64,000 bases of DNA from Thermothelomyces thermophilus ATCC 42464 (lineage: Eukaryota; Ascomycota; Sordariomycetes; Sordariales; Chaetomiaceae), in NCBI RefSeq assembly GCF_000226095.1, contig NC_016476.1, forward strand, positions 434,001 through 498,000, read 5' to 3'. The notes under the pieces were generated by a model, which was given only the letters and a program-made list of their open reading frames with translations, was not told where the DNA came from and did not search any database. The first letter of the stretch is position 1, and each line of letters starts with the position of its first letter. This document shows positions 24,120-34,371 of this stretch, one piece after another. A program made the position numbers and the translations under genes.

Positions 24120-25301
24120 CTAGCTGCTCTCGGCCAACTTCCGGCCTCGAAATCTGCAATGTCCCGAGTCGGCCAGCGGCTTCTGTATCCTCGTAACCGA
24201 GTCCATCGGACTCCCTCGCCTCCTCCGCTGTGCTGCCGGACTGCACTCCCTCTCCTTCCGGCTGAGTCTGGAACGCTGCCGGTTGCGGGGATCCCGGTGG
24301 GCGGTGAGAACTTCGTCAAGTTCTCGAGGCGACAGGGGATGCGGGCGAGACGGCGAGAGACTGCGATGTCGTCGTTGCTGAGATGGCGATGGCTTCGTGT
24401 CGCAAAAGAAAGACGCTGTGTGCGTCTCGGGTCGAGGTGTCGGCGTTTCCGAGTCGGTGACATCGAGAGTTGCGCCAGGGAGTGTGGCCTCTCCCCTGGT
24501 TGATTCGGGTTTTGGTTTGGCGTCGACACCACTGTCAACACCACGAGTAGCTATCGTAGGTACCGTGCCAGAGCTCGGTTGACAATCCGACTCTCGGTCG
24601 CGGTTGCAGCACCTATCAGTCCCGGGAACCGAACAGCAGTCGGGTTCAGATTCGGAGAAGGAAAGCGCGCGGGCAGGTGCCGACCGCTCAAAATCGAACT
24701 CGTCATGTGCCTCGTCGATTGGCGAAGCGACAGAAGAGTCGGAGCACATAGTCATGGACCTGGGTGACGGGGGAAGGAGCTGCTTGGGATAGCTCGGATA
24801 CTCGAGCGGCTCGTCCATAAAGGGTATCTCCTCATCCTCAGAGGAGCCATGAGAGTCCGTCAGCGAGCCGACACTGCTGCCCGCCTCCGACTGGGAGGAA
24901 GAATCCGCCGACTTGTACCATGGGTGGTCTGATGGGAGGTATGATGCGTAGTATCGGACGAGAGAATCGAGAGACTTCGTCCGAAAGAGCTGAACCGCAT
25001 GCTGCCACTGCTCGGTGCCGATGAGTGAAGGGTTGGCGATGATCTCGAAGGCAGCTGACTCAAGCGTCTCGTTCAGCTCGCGAAGACGCTGTTCCTTCCG
25101 GGCATTAAGCAGGCGATGGAACTCATCGGTACTGTTGGCCTGCTGGGAGATTTCGTAGACGTCGTGATGGAATGCTTCGGGGTCGAGAATTGGCGAGGCA
25201 AAAGTGTTATAGCGGTCGTGCAGGGTACCGAACAGGTCGTCCTTCTTCAGCCCAAACTTCCAAAAGGGCCAGGTCCAACAATGATCGCCTGGGTCGTCCA
25301 T
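24120..25301 (-). CDS. conserved fungal protein of unknown function (393 aa)
   Basis: A single exon is proposed. The start is placed at the ATG at 25,301 because the protein then begins MDDPGDH followed by an aromatic stretch and the well-behaved block FGLKKDDLFGTLHDRYNTF. The frame is open for 80 more codons upstream, but that part is low in coding character. Residues 1 to about 130 look folded and helical, with the segment GTEQWQHAVQLFRTKSLDSL. The remainder is Ser/Pro/Arg-rich and probably disordered, ending in basic stretches (RRRRGS, RFRGRK). From memory, similar proteins occur widely in Sordariomycetes, without an assigned role. No signal peptide or membrane segment is visible, so it is likely intracellular. 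Confidence 0.8.
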   Translation of the reverse strand: MDDPGDHCWTWPFWKFGLKKDDLFGTLHDRYNTFASPILDPEAFHHDVYEISQQANSTDEFHRLLNARKEQRLRELNETLESAAFEIIANPSLIGTEQWQHAVQLFRTKSLDSLVRYYASYLPSDHPWYKSADSSSQSEAGSSVGSLTDSHGSSEDEEIPFMDEPLEYPSYPKQLLPPSPRSMTMCSDSSVASPIDEAHDEFDFERSAPARALSFSESEPDCCSVPGTDRCCNRDRESDCQPSSGTVPTIATRGVDSGVDAKPKPESTRGEATLPGATLDVTDSETPTPRPETHTASFFCDTKPSPSQQRRHRSLSPSRPHPLSPRELDEVLTAHRDPRNRQRSRLSRKERECSPAAQRRRRGSPMDSVTRIQKPLADSGHCRFRGRKLAESS

Positions 25302-27352
25302 TCTACGGATGCGGGGTACTTTGGATAGGGAGGTAAAGTCGAGTGATGGGTTATACGAGTGCGAAAGAGGAGGCCAGAATCGAAAACCGGAGATGAGAGA
25401 CGCTTGCTGAGATCGGAACACGCGGGTATGGTGGTCGCGCTGGAAGCCATCTAAACAAGAGGTATGGTGGCGAACATTGTGAACTGCGTGCTGTGATTGA
25501 TCGCGTTGATTTGGGGTGGTTCTTTTGCCGCCGAATCTCAAAGTCGACGAGATGGTGCAAGCAAGGAATGATGGATGATGGAGACAAAATGAGCTGGGTT
25601 CGTAAGAGAAAGGGTCGCTTCGGACGGTGGGCCGGGGCTGGGGGGCGGCCAGAGTGTTTGGAAATTTGGCGAGGAGAAGGTGTTGGCTACCCGATCCGGA
25701 GTGTCAAAGCTGTGTGGCACGCCAACTTCCGAGGGGCCACATATCCGGGCCAATGAGGATCGCAGGACTACGGCCGGATAAGCACACCACCGCCAGAATG
25801 CAAGCACAGCAGGGCGCTAGTGGGGGTTTAGCCAATCGCAAAGCAGGAGGATCATGCAAGCGCTGTGGGTCAGCCCAATCAGCCCCAATGGCAGCCTACG
25901 GCGGTGCCGCCATTATGTCGTAATTCTGGTCAGGCCGTGAAGTGACGCCCAAAAGAAACAAGAAGCTGTTGGGCGATTGGATGCCAGGAGGTGAGGTGAG
26001 CCTTCCATGTCTGCCTCCCTCTCCTCTCCCACTTCGCCAGCTACAGAGGCAAGAAGTCTCGGAAGATGTCGGCTCTACTTCAGGTGCCCAGTTCCTCTCG
26101 CGTCTCAACACGTCTCAACGCATCTTACAAGTACATAGACGTTGAAGAGCATCTCATATATCTTTCAAAACGTGATGGCGAGGAGTTTTGGGATTTGTGC
26201 CTCGAAGCATGGGGATCGACCAAAGCCGGAACGGGAAGCGCTTTGCCTTCTGACCTCGGGTGGCCCGGCCGGCCAGCCCTAGGTTCTGGCCTCTTGGATG
26301 TGGTAGGCCGCATGATGACGCCGCCTCGATTCGACAGACACTGGCAGGGCACAATGGTGTGAGACTCGCATCGATGTACGGACTACAGTACTTGTATGCG
26401 GGTTGATGCATTGAGGGGAATTGCGCAGGATCACGTGAATCGCGGCTGGCACCCGGTCTCTCGGGATTACGGGTGGTACCAGACGGCAGCGGCCCAACAC
26501 GGGGTGGCAGGGCTGCTTCGCCAACTGTCAGCTATCCACCTCTCCCTAAGCCAATCCTGACGAATGAATTTGAGCTGTCCCAGTTCCTGAACCAAGGAGG
26601 GGCGGGGCGCTCCCTCACAGGGCGGCCCTGGGCAGACTTGCTAAGACAGCATGGTTCATGGCGACGGGAGCTCCCGGTATCTTTTATATCAAACCAAACC
26701 GTCCCACAAAAATAACTACACGCCTGGACGGCGCAAGTGACAGCTTTCCGAGATGGCCATGTCATGTGCGCGGCTCACCAGCAGCTCGAAGTCGAGCGCA
26801 GGGCGCACACAAGCATCACGCTAACAGGCCATTTCCAAATGCGACAGCGGCCCGGTGTCAGGCACCCGTCGCCGATTCTCTTCTCGGAGCTTCGATGGCA
26901 CTCCAATCACCGCCCACCGAGTGAGGCTGATGCTCCATCAGCAGGGCTGCCTCCGCTCCCCGCGCTCTCTACTGTGTAACCGCAGCCCATCTGACTTGCG
27001 TTTCAATGGTCATTTTTCTTCACCACGGTGTTCTTCAACGCCGAACCCTGGGCATGCGCAATTTCGCTCTCGTTCTGGTATCTTCTGTTTAATCTGTCGC
27101 ATGCCCGCCGACTCTGTTTTACCGTCAGGTTTATTCTGGCCTTCTCGCAGTTTTGTCGTGTCGCAGCGTTCCCAGGCATTCCTTGCTGCCTCCCTGCATT
27201 TTGTCTCACAGTTCGCCGCGTCTGCGCTCTGTTCCTGAATCTGCGCCCGCCGATCCACTGTGGGCTGCCCGTCATACAGATACCCCTTTTTTTTTTTTTT
27301 TTTTTTTTTTTGTTTGTTTCGATCTCCGTTCGCTCTCCCCGGGAGCGTCGTT
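25302..27352. other. 2.05-kb intergenic region between divergent genes
   Basis: This is the shared upstream region of the minus-strand gene ending at 25,301 and the kinase starting at 27,353. It contains a C3T24-like pyrimidine run at about 27,288-27,311, roughly 40 bases before the kinase ATG, and C/T-rich tracts before it, as in many fungal 5' leaders. No convincing gene was found. Confidence 0.5.
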
Positions 27353-29134
27353 ATGGGCGACATCAGGGAGTCCTCGGGGCTCTCCGAGGATAGAACGGAG
27401 CCTTTCTCGCAGACCGAGATCCAGGCTCGCCTGCAACGCTCCCGGATGGAGCAGTTGGACGCTATCAACAGCGCAGTCCCGCTGGACAAGCTAGTGGTGC
27501 CCCTAGATGACGATATCCGGATTCTCATGAGGCCGCTCGCCCGAGACCGCACCGTCCGCGAGAATCGCAATGTCGTGCCCCTCTCATTACCCGCCGAGAC
27601 GGAAGAAGACGAGACGACCCAGCAGGTCCTGGCCGTCCGTCAGACCGACAGGGACGTCAATTTTACCGTCAGCATCCCCGACTACCGAAACCCGGACCGG
27701 AGGCTGGCCTGCATTCTCTTCTACGACCCAAGCAGCGACAACCAGATCCTTGTCAACCGCTCCAACGTACCTTTTACTCTCTCCCGGATATCCCAGGAGC
27801 CCGAGGAGACCCGTGGGGTGCGGTATGAGGTCAATCCAGAATTTGAGAAGTCTTTGTCGCCAGGCACCTGGCGTATCACTATGGACGGAACTGATCTGTT
27901 GGATTTCCGCCTCCTCGAGAGGAGGCCGGTGCGGTTGCGGGCCGTGTCGACCGCCTCCTGCGACTCGTCATCTTCGGGGTCAGGGTCGGGTAGTGATGTG
28001 GTGAACTCCTCCGGCAAGAGGTCCTTCGTGCCCGGCGAGGACGACCCCGCTAGCCCCGAGAAGAAGCGGCGACCGACAAACGGCGCCGGCGATAAGAAGG
28101 AGGACAGCGTCATCATGTTCGTGCCGGCTGGCGCCAAGGGAAAAGAACTCGTGGGCGCCACCGGCCATCCGCTACTAGATATGCAGTCCAACGAGACGAT
28201 AGAGGTTTCACGCGGAGCGGGACTCGTCGGTTATACCCTCACCAAGAAAGACCCTATCGCATCAACCTCCCTGTCCAGTGTATTTACGGCTGAGTACTCC
28301 GGGGCTCCCGGTCGCTATGTCGTGGCCAAAGTCCTAAAGACGACGCTGCCCGCAAACGCCAACGCCAACGAGGGCGCTCTTGCCAAGACGGTTATCCGAC
28401 AGGCCCAGACGTGGTTGCGAGAGCTGGAGAACCAGGAGAAGGTCAAGCACAAGAACATTGTCCAAATATACGGCGGCGACGCTCGGTTCCTATCCCTGTA
28501 CATGGAGCCCGTCGAGGGGCGGGATCTCTCCGCCCGGGGTGTCTGGCGGACCCAGGGAACGGACCTATTCGCCGGCGACCGGTCCGACGCCCTGCGCATA
28601 CTCAAGGACACGTCAAGCGGCCTGCACTATCTCCACTCCCTGCGCCTAGAGCATAACGACATCAAGCCCGGGAACATCCTGTACAGCCGGGAACGCGGCG
28701 CCGTCGTCTGCGACATGGGCTTGTCGTCGGAAAAGGGTGCGAGCACGGGTGGCGGAACTCCGTGGTATGTGCCGCCGGAGTACATCGGTCTGCGTCAGCG
28801 TGGCCCCCCGAGCGATGTGTGGGCGCTGGGGGTCGTGATGCTGTACGTGATGCGCAAGATCTCCTGGCCGGACATCCGGGGTGACCGCCGACATCCCCGT
28901 CACCTCTACTGGACCATCGCCCATGTGCACGAGAAACGGCCGAACCTGCAGGTTACGGCTGTTTCGCAGATGCGAAGGTGGCTGAGCGAGGTTAACGCGG
29001 TGCGCAGCAGCCTTGACCTGAACGATAAGCTGGAGCGGCTGGTGCATGGCATGCTTGCCCCCAACCCGAGGGAACGGTTGACCATGAAGGAGATTGTCAA
29101 CCAATTATTTGTTGATCAAGGACCGGACAGGTGA
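27353..29134 (+). CDS. divergent protein kinase with N-terminal beta-rich domain
   Basis: A single exon of 593 residues. The start is placed at 27,353, just after a long pyrimidine run; the open frame extends 31 codons further up through that run, which is unlikely to be translated. Residues about 95-200 are a beta-rich, possibly degenerate FHA-like domain ending in the phrase PGTWRI. Residues 215-255 are Ser/Gly-rich with a basic KKRR patch. The kinase domain covers about 290-585. It has the lysine in VVAKVLK (Lys326), the catalytic loop HNDIKPGN (Asp436, Asn instead of Arg in HRD), DMG in place of DFG (Asp454) and PPE in place of APE (476). The glycine loop is not canonical. Key acid and base residues are kept, so activity is possible, but the substrate is unknown. 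Confidence 0.85.
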   Translation: MGDIRESSGLSEDRTEPFSQTEIQARLQRSRMEQLDAINSAVPLDKLVVPLDDDIRILMRPLARDRTVRENRNVVPLSLPAETEEDETTQQVLAVRQTDRDVNFTVSIPDYRNPDRRLACILFYDPSSDNQILVNRSNVPFTLSRISQEPEETRGVRYEVNPEFEKSLSPGTWRITMDGTDLLDFRLLERRPVRLRAVSTASCDSSSSGSGSGSDVVNSSGKRSFVPGEDDPASPEKKRRPTNGAGDKKEDSVIMFVPAGAKGKELVGATGHPLLDMQSNETIEVSRGAGLVGYTLTKKDPIASTSLSSVFTAEYSGAPGRYVVAKVLKTTLPANANANEGALAKTVIRQAQTWLRELENQEKVKHKNIVQIYGGDARFLSLYMEPVEGRDLSARGVWRTQGTDLFAGDRSDALRILKDTSSGLHYLHSLRLEHNDIKPGNILYSRERGAVVCDMGLSSEKGASTGGGTPWYVPPEYIGLRQRGPPSDVWALGVVMLYVMRKISWPDIRGDRRHPRHLYWTIAHVHEKRPNLQVTAVSQMRRWLSEVNAVRSSLDLNDKLERLVHGMLAPNPRERLTMKEIVNQLFVDQGPDR

Positions 29135-29300
29135 CGGCGGCAATACGCCAGGCATATTTGCACTAACATTCTACATGACGCCCGTGCCATCAGCAATATC
29201 TACAAATCATTGGCCTCACGTCATGCAGATTTGCACCTTCCATCCATCCCAAATTCAACCCCCCTTACCAAGAATCTTCCCGTAGCCCGAGGCGCATAGC

Positions 29301-30059
29301 TCACATGCTCAAGCCCGCAACAAACACCATCGCGAGCCCAACAACGGACGACAGCGCCGCCGTATTCACCCCCATCGCGGACCCGGCACTCCCCTTGTCG
29401 CCCGCGGTTGTGTTGTTCCCGGCCGCATCATCATCTGCCTCCACCACCACGGGCGCGACCGTGACGCCCTCGCTGTTCCTGCACTCGTCCCCGCTCAGCA
29501 CCTTGGCGTCCTCCCGGAACACGATATCCGCGCAATTGTACAGCGCGTTCCCGTCCTCGCCCACCGTCACGACCTGCAGGCTGGCCGGCGACCCGTCGCG
29601 CACGGGCAGGTCGGCGGGCAGCTCCAGCCGGGGCACGCACAGCGTGCCGTTGCCCGTCTCGTTCCAGAAGGGCCGGGTCAGAGTGTAGTTGAAGTTGGAC
29701 ACGTCCGAACCCAGGCCCAGGTTGACGAAGATGTAGGTCCAGGGATGGTGCAGGTCCAGCTTGAGGGAGCCCCCGGTCAGGGGCCACGGGGTAATCGGGC
29801 GGCCTGTGAGATTGGAGGGGACACCGGCGCCTGTTTGTTTTACTTTATTAGCATATTTGCTCCCTGGCCGTCTCACCAGTCGCCGTGGGTGGAAGCAGGT
29901 GGAAATGTCAAAGGCGGGCTTACATGGGTTGGTCCATTGGGACCAAGTTTCGTTTGCGTGGCTGCTGAGTGTGTCGCCTCGCATCGGCGGGTATTCGATG
30001 CCGAAATGGGCGTGGGCAAGGCCCGCTATCGCGAGGGTGAGGAATGTCTGGATCGTCAT
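29301..30059 (-). CDS. BIM1/X325-like GPI-anchored copper protein (LPMO-like fold)
   Basis: Secreted protein of the X325 family, related in fold to lytic polysaccharide monooxygenases. Known members bind copper at the cell surface and take part in copper uptake (BIM1 of Cryptococcus) rather than cutting polysaccharides. Exons 30059-29924 and 29830-29301 give 221 residues. The intron (GTAAGC to AACAG, 93 bases) is a multiple of three and has no stop in frame. The signal peptide ends MTIQTFLTLAIAGLAHA, leaving mature His18 in HFGIEYPP as the N-terminal copper ligand. A second histidine is at 73/74 in LDLHHPW. Several N-glycosylation sites (NETW, NYTL, NGTL) follow, then a Ser/Gly/Asp tail and a hydrophobic C-terminus fitting GPI attachment. 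Confidence 0.92.
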   Translation of the reverse strand: MTIQTFLTLAIAGLAHAHFGIEYPPMRGDTLSSHANETWSQWTNPCKPAFDISTCFHPRRLVRRPGSKYANKVKQTGAGVPSNLTGRPITPWPLTGGSLKLDLHHPWTYIFVNLGLGSDVSNFNYTLTRPFWNETGNGTLCVPRLELPADLPVRDGSPASLQVVTVGEDGNALYNCADIVFREDAKVLSGDECRNSEGVTVAPVVVEADDDAAGNNTTAGDKGSAGSAMGVNTAALSSVVGLAMVFVAGLSM

Positions 30060-30085
30060 GTTGGTGGTGTGTCGTCCGGACAATG

Positions 30086-30111
30086 GGATGGATGGATGGA
30101 TGGATGGATGG
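30086..30111. repeat. (GGAT)n microsatellite
   Basis: About six GGAT units lie immediately upstream of the BIM1-like start codon, probably in its 5' leader or promoter. Confidence 0.9.
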
Positions 30112-32162
30112 GCGAAACTCGACGGGAGAGGGCTCGAGGTGTTTAAGTCGAGCAGCCTCAAGTGAAGAAGTGATGTACACTAGTCGAGCCAAGAGTCTAC
30201 ACGCGAGAGGAGAACTTGGAAAACAAGGGAGGAGAGTCAGTCGCACGATGCGGCGCAAGCTCCTGCCTTATTACTGCGCTGGAAGCTTGTCACTGCTTCC
30301 TTTGCTTGGCTTGGCGCCTTGCAGCTCAGCGACTGCCTTACCTACGCAGTAGGTGTGCGTATCTAGACGGGGGTTTGCATGCGCGAAGCTGCCCTTGTAA
30401 AGGCGCCGCTGATGGCTCCAGCAATGACACAACCAATCAACCTGGGGACGGTAGAGCTTCCGCCCACGCCAAGTTCGCCAATTGAGCAAATTTTACTCCG
30501 TTCCCGCTCGCTTGACTTCGCACAAGCTCCTCGGACCCAATGTCGTTAGCAAGCTTAGGTCCCAATCTTGTGGGTTGAGCGCGCTCGGTCTGGCGTTGCT
30601 TGACCCCACCAGCGCCGGCGTGCCGGGAGCATGGCAGCATGGCAGCCCCGCCCGGCCCAATCACGAGCTGTTGCTGCAGTCCAGGTCGCTAAAAACGCTG
30701 GCGGAGGTTTGTGGCGGGGGGAGGGGGAGGCGGGAAACTTGCTCAAACCGACGCGGGTATTGCTTGACCCCAGCTGTTCGACACCAGAAAGCTGAGCATA
30801 ATTTTTTGGGCTCGGCGCTTTTCCAGTCTTCTGAGTCGTTCAAGAGAATTCAAGCTATCATAGCCTCGGCTGTCATCCGTAGCCCGTCCCTGAGCGCAAT
30901 CACTCAAACATATACCCCATGGGCAGACAGCCCCAAATATAATCCGTACTGAATAGATAATGTATGTATGCACAGTAAAGTAAAGTACAATACGATGTGT
31001 GGGTTATTACACAGTAGTTTGTAGAAGTCTTACCGACTCTGCCACGCTTCGCCTGCCCTGCAATTTTTTCCGTGAGAAGCCGAAAACTTACTAGACAAAT
31101 GTAACCTGCGTCAAGACCAATCAGATCGAGCTGGATAAGAAACGAAGGAGGCAAGAGAGGAAACAATACCTCGTTCAAGCAATGTAAACCGTACTATTTG
31201 TAGTACAGATCGAGGCCATAGACTGGAAACCACTGTATACCTAGGTACCTACCTACCTAGTTAGGCGAGGGGAACAATAGCCCGATATCCGTCGCGCTCT
31301 GCTGCTTAACTCTGGTTTCGTCTCGCGCGGCAAAGTTCATAGCATCCTGCCCTTTTAGAAACTCGAGACCTGGGATCGGTCTGTAAACGGAGGACTTTAA
31401 ATCGGATGATCGCCCTTGGGCGGGGCCCGTGATCGTGAAAGTTACGAGACTGACGAAGCAAGTTTTAGACCTCAATTTTGGTTATTATTACCACATTTGG
31501 CATGGTGCTGCGTGAAGGACAAATGTTTAACGGAGGAATGAAACAGCTTTGGGTACCGCAGGGTAGTTGCCCTGGGACGACAATGCTTGGCAGGACCGTT
31601 TCGGCATTGCTCGAGGTAGATCGATTGAGCTTCGCACGATAGGTCCGCCAAAACCAAGGCGTTCCCGCATCCGAGCCAAGGACCAGTTGGTCCCGGGTTT
31701 CAGAACAGAGTAATGGATGCAGGACCGAACATACCGTCAAAAGATGCGAGACTTCGCATTCGCGCTGTGGTTCGTCGGTTCTTCATTACAACAACAACAA
31801 AAGAAACAACACGGGGCACGTGTGCACCGCGTCTAGCACCGAGATGGACTGTTTTCGCGAATATGAGTGTCTCAATCGCATTTCTATACTCCGCGATATC
31901 CTGGTTCTGGAGCGCGCAGAGTTGATAACAACCCAACTGTCAAGCCTGCGGAAAAAGTTATATATGTCCTCGCTCTCCCGCGGATTCCAGGCTTCTGAAG
32001 ACAACCAGGCTTCGCTCCTTCATTCACTTGCCCACTCCAAGTCGTTCCTTTTCCATTCTACCTACTGCGGGGATCCTCTCTCGACTGCTAATTAACCCTA
32101 AACATATATATAAGTCTTCAATCATTTATTCCCAAGACACCTTCTCTTGACACATTCCCAAA
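30112..32162. other. 2-kb intergenic region between divergent genes
   Basis: Upstream regions of the BIM1-like gene and of the acidic-repeat gene. (CTAC/CTAG)n-like repeats lie near 31,240-31,262. I see no supportable gene; open frames are short and overlap on both strands. Confidence 0.5.
32105..32114 (+). promoter_or_regulatory. TATA box of the acidic-repeat secreted protein
   Basis: TATATATAAG lies about 50 bases before the ATG at 32,163, so the transcription start would be close to the start codon. Confidence 0.5.
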
Positions 32163-32969
32163 ATGGCACCCCTTTTCTCCTGGCGCCAGGCCATCGTGGC
32201 CGCTCTCTTCGTCACCGGGCAGGCTGCCCCCCTTCTCCAGGCAAGGCAGCACGTCCGCAAGTCGGACCAGACTCAGACCGTGGATTCTGCGGCTCTTCAG
32301 ACTCTTCTGCAGGGACTCGTGGCCGGCATAGGGGCGGGGGCGGGAGCTCCCCCTGCTGTCACGGTCCCTGACATCAAGTCCACCCAAGGCGTGCTCGCAC
32401 CGCCGGTTCTCCCCTCTCGCGGCCACGACAATGATGGCACTAGCGGCATTAGCAAGAGGGCCGACACTGCCGAGTCCGGCGAAAGCAAGCTCCCAGAGGG
32501 GTTGCTCGAAAAGATCAACAAGGACGGCATCACCGTAAAAGGTGTCGTGGACGGCACGGTCAACTTCGTCAAGCCCCTCATCACCAGCCAACAGAGCACC
32601 GACGGAACCAACGACGACAACGTGGACCTGGCGGATATCGTCGGTCTTCTCACCGGCAACGAAAACTCCGCAGAGAAAGTTGAGAACGGTTTCGAAGGGC
32701 GTGAGAGCTCCCTTGATGAGTTGTTCGGCGAGAAAGAAGGCGACAACGAAAGTGGCAACGACGAAGAAGGCAACGACGAAATCGGCAACGACGAAATCGG
32801 CAACGACGAAGAAGGCGACGACGAAATCGGCATGAGCAGCAGCAGCAAGAGCAAGGTCAAACGCAAGGTTGTTGCGCGAGCTGAAGAAGAAGAGGACCCG
32901 ACCTTGATGGAGGTCCTCCTCAAGCTCCTTGGTGTTCCCAACAGCGAGGAGGAAAGTGGCGCCAACTGA
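32163..32969 (+). CDS. secreted protein with acidic pentapeptide repeats and Kex2 sites
   Basis: A single exon of 268 residues with no recognised family. Residues 1-21 form a signal peptide ending in GQA. A Lys-Arg pair near residue 98-99 (GISKRADTAE) is a likely Kex2 cleavage site, and further basic pairs (KRK) lie near residue 237. Residues about 193-223 are six tandem units of the form G-N/D-D/N-E-x (GNDEEGNDEIG pattern), encoded by near-identical 15-base units at 32,741-32,829. The C-terminal segment is helical (LMEVLLKLLG). The N-terminal half is rich in Ala/Gly/Pro. A processed, partly disordered secreted protein is the most that can be said. Frames on the minus strand across the gene are a by-product of its composition. 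Confidence 0.8.
   Translation: MAPLFSWRQAIVAALFVTGQAAPLLQARQHVRKSDQTQTVDSAALQTLLQGLVAGIGAGAGAPPAVTVPDIKSTQGVLAPPVLPSRGHDNDGTSGISKRADTAESGESKLPEGLLEKINKDGITVKGVVDGTVNFVKPLITSQQSTDGTNDDNVDLADIVGLLTGNENSAEKVENGFEGRESSLDELFGEKEGDNESGNDEEGNDEIGNDEIGNDEEGDDEIGMSSSSKSKVKRKVVARAEEEEDPTLMEVLLKLLGVPNSEEESGAN
32741..32829. repeat. 15-bp coding minisatellite
   Basis: Tandem near-identical units of the form GGCAACGACGAAATC, within the acidic-repeat gene, encode the acidic pentapeptides. Copy number may vary between strains. Confidence 0.85.
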
Positions 32970-33704
32970 CGACAACGAACGCCCATGATGGCCAGAATGA
33001 TCATGGATACGGGGAACGAACATGTTGATGCCGAGAGGTCGGTGGTTCTTCGGTCGGCCGGGCTGAGGTCGCGTGCCCGGCTGCTGATGCCAACGGCCCT
33101 GACTTGATCGTGTGCTTGGGCAATGTCCAAGATAACCATTGAGGATACCAAGCGGAGTGGTGACGTTTCCATTCTGTGGTTGTCTCTGTATTAATTAATT
33201 TACACTTACATTACTGCGGCAGTGTTTAGCGGAGGAACATGAAGATGGCTCATCAACTGAAGCAGCTAAGATGTGAAATGGGCAATCTCATATTACCTTG
33301 TGGTGACTTATTGATCGGAATAATGCTATGCCTCGGTAGATACTAGATGCCTTTTGGGCGCTTCCGAAGACCGTCTTGCCAGCTCATACCGCTCTCATGG
33401 TGTGTAAAGATAGGTTTGGTGAGGATCCCTCTATATGGCAGAGCTTACAACAACAACAACAACAACAAATGACGCTCGGTCCGAATTTACATGACAACCT
33501 TGAGTTCGGCAGGCTCTGCAAGGTGGGCCTCTCAGGATGCACCGCGTAGTTGTGCACGAGTTCGATGAGGAGCTCTTCTCCAAGTCTAACCTAAAATCTT
33601 CCAACAATTTGGCCAAACAAACTCCGAAACGACGATCAAATCAAATGTCAAACTTCTTCACACCCCCAATCCCCCCCAAGCACCTCGAACAAATGTTTAA
33701 TTAC
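32970..33704. other. 735-bp intergenic region between convergent genes
   Basis: It holds the 3' regions of the acidic-repeat gene and of the LURP-one gene. A (CAA)n run lies at about 33,448-33,470. A GTGAGT directly at the proposed LURP-one stop could be the donor of a further small exon here, but I found no convincing continuation. Confidence 0.5.
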
Positions 33705-34371
33705 TCACCGCCGCTGCTGCTGTTCTTTCTTTGTATCCCAGCAGATGCACATGGCCACAATCAGAGCCGCGTCGACCCCGGGCTGTACCGTCACATGGTA
33801 CGTATCCTGGCCCAGGGCCGTTCTCAGTAGCGTCTTCCCGCTGCCGATCATCTTGCGCTTGATGTGGGCGACCGGTCTTTTCGAGGGTTCTTGAACGATC
33901 TCGGCCGACATGCCACCCACCAGGCTGCTCTTCATGGTGAGCTTCACGGGCTGGCCTTCCGCGGTAGTGAACTTTGCGTGGGCCGTACGGCTGATGCTCA
34001 TGGCTGGACCGACCGTTCTGTTAGCCTGCCGAACCCCCAAAGACAGAATGTGATTAATTGATTAGCGGGGCGATTTCCTGCAACTCACCGCCAAACTTCA
34101 CCCTCATGATCTCCCCCTTGTCTTGTCCCCGAATGGAGAAGGTAGGACGCATGCGGAAAGGTTTTTGGATAATGTCAAACAGCAGGTTGTTATTCCCATC
34201 GTAGACCTTCATGCGGCCCCTCATTGACAGTTTCTTGGCCTTGGAACGCATGAACGTCTTGTTGGTTGCGGTGTCCTTGATGGTGAAGTTGTTGAGCATT
34301 TCTTCCACCTGCAGGACTAGTTGCCGATTCGTAATTGTTGTGGATGCTGCTTGGGACTGGTAGGAAGCCAT
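33705..34371 (-). CDS. LURP-one-related (tubby-like fold) protein
   Basis: Small intracellular protein of the LURP-one family (DUF567), a tubby-like beta barrel, in some members linked to membranes or stress; no reaction is known. Two exons are proposed: 34371-34089 and 34003-33705, giving 193 residues. The donor is GTGAGT. I place the acceptor at CCAG (34,004) because a perfect GGCTAACAG branch point lies about 20 bases upstream and the phases then match. The nearer GGCAG acceptor would not keep frame with this donor. Seen features are LVLQVEEMLNNFTIKD near the start, KVYDGNNNLLFDI in the middle and the family-typical end TYHVTVQPGVDAALIVAMCICWD. The C-terminus might differ if a third exon exists. 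Confidence 0.82.

Noticed and set aside
32118-33023. Minus-strand frames across the acidic-repeat gene, including a valine-rich repetitive one
   Set aside because: The repeat units are multiples of three, so all frames repeat. Only the plus frame has a signal peptide, TATA box and stop in a sensible place.
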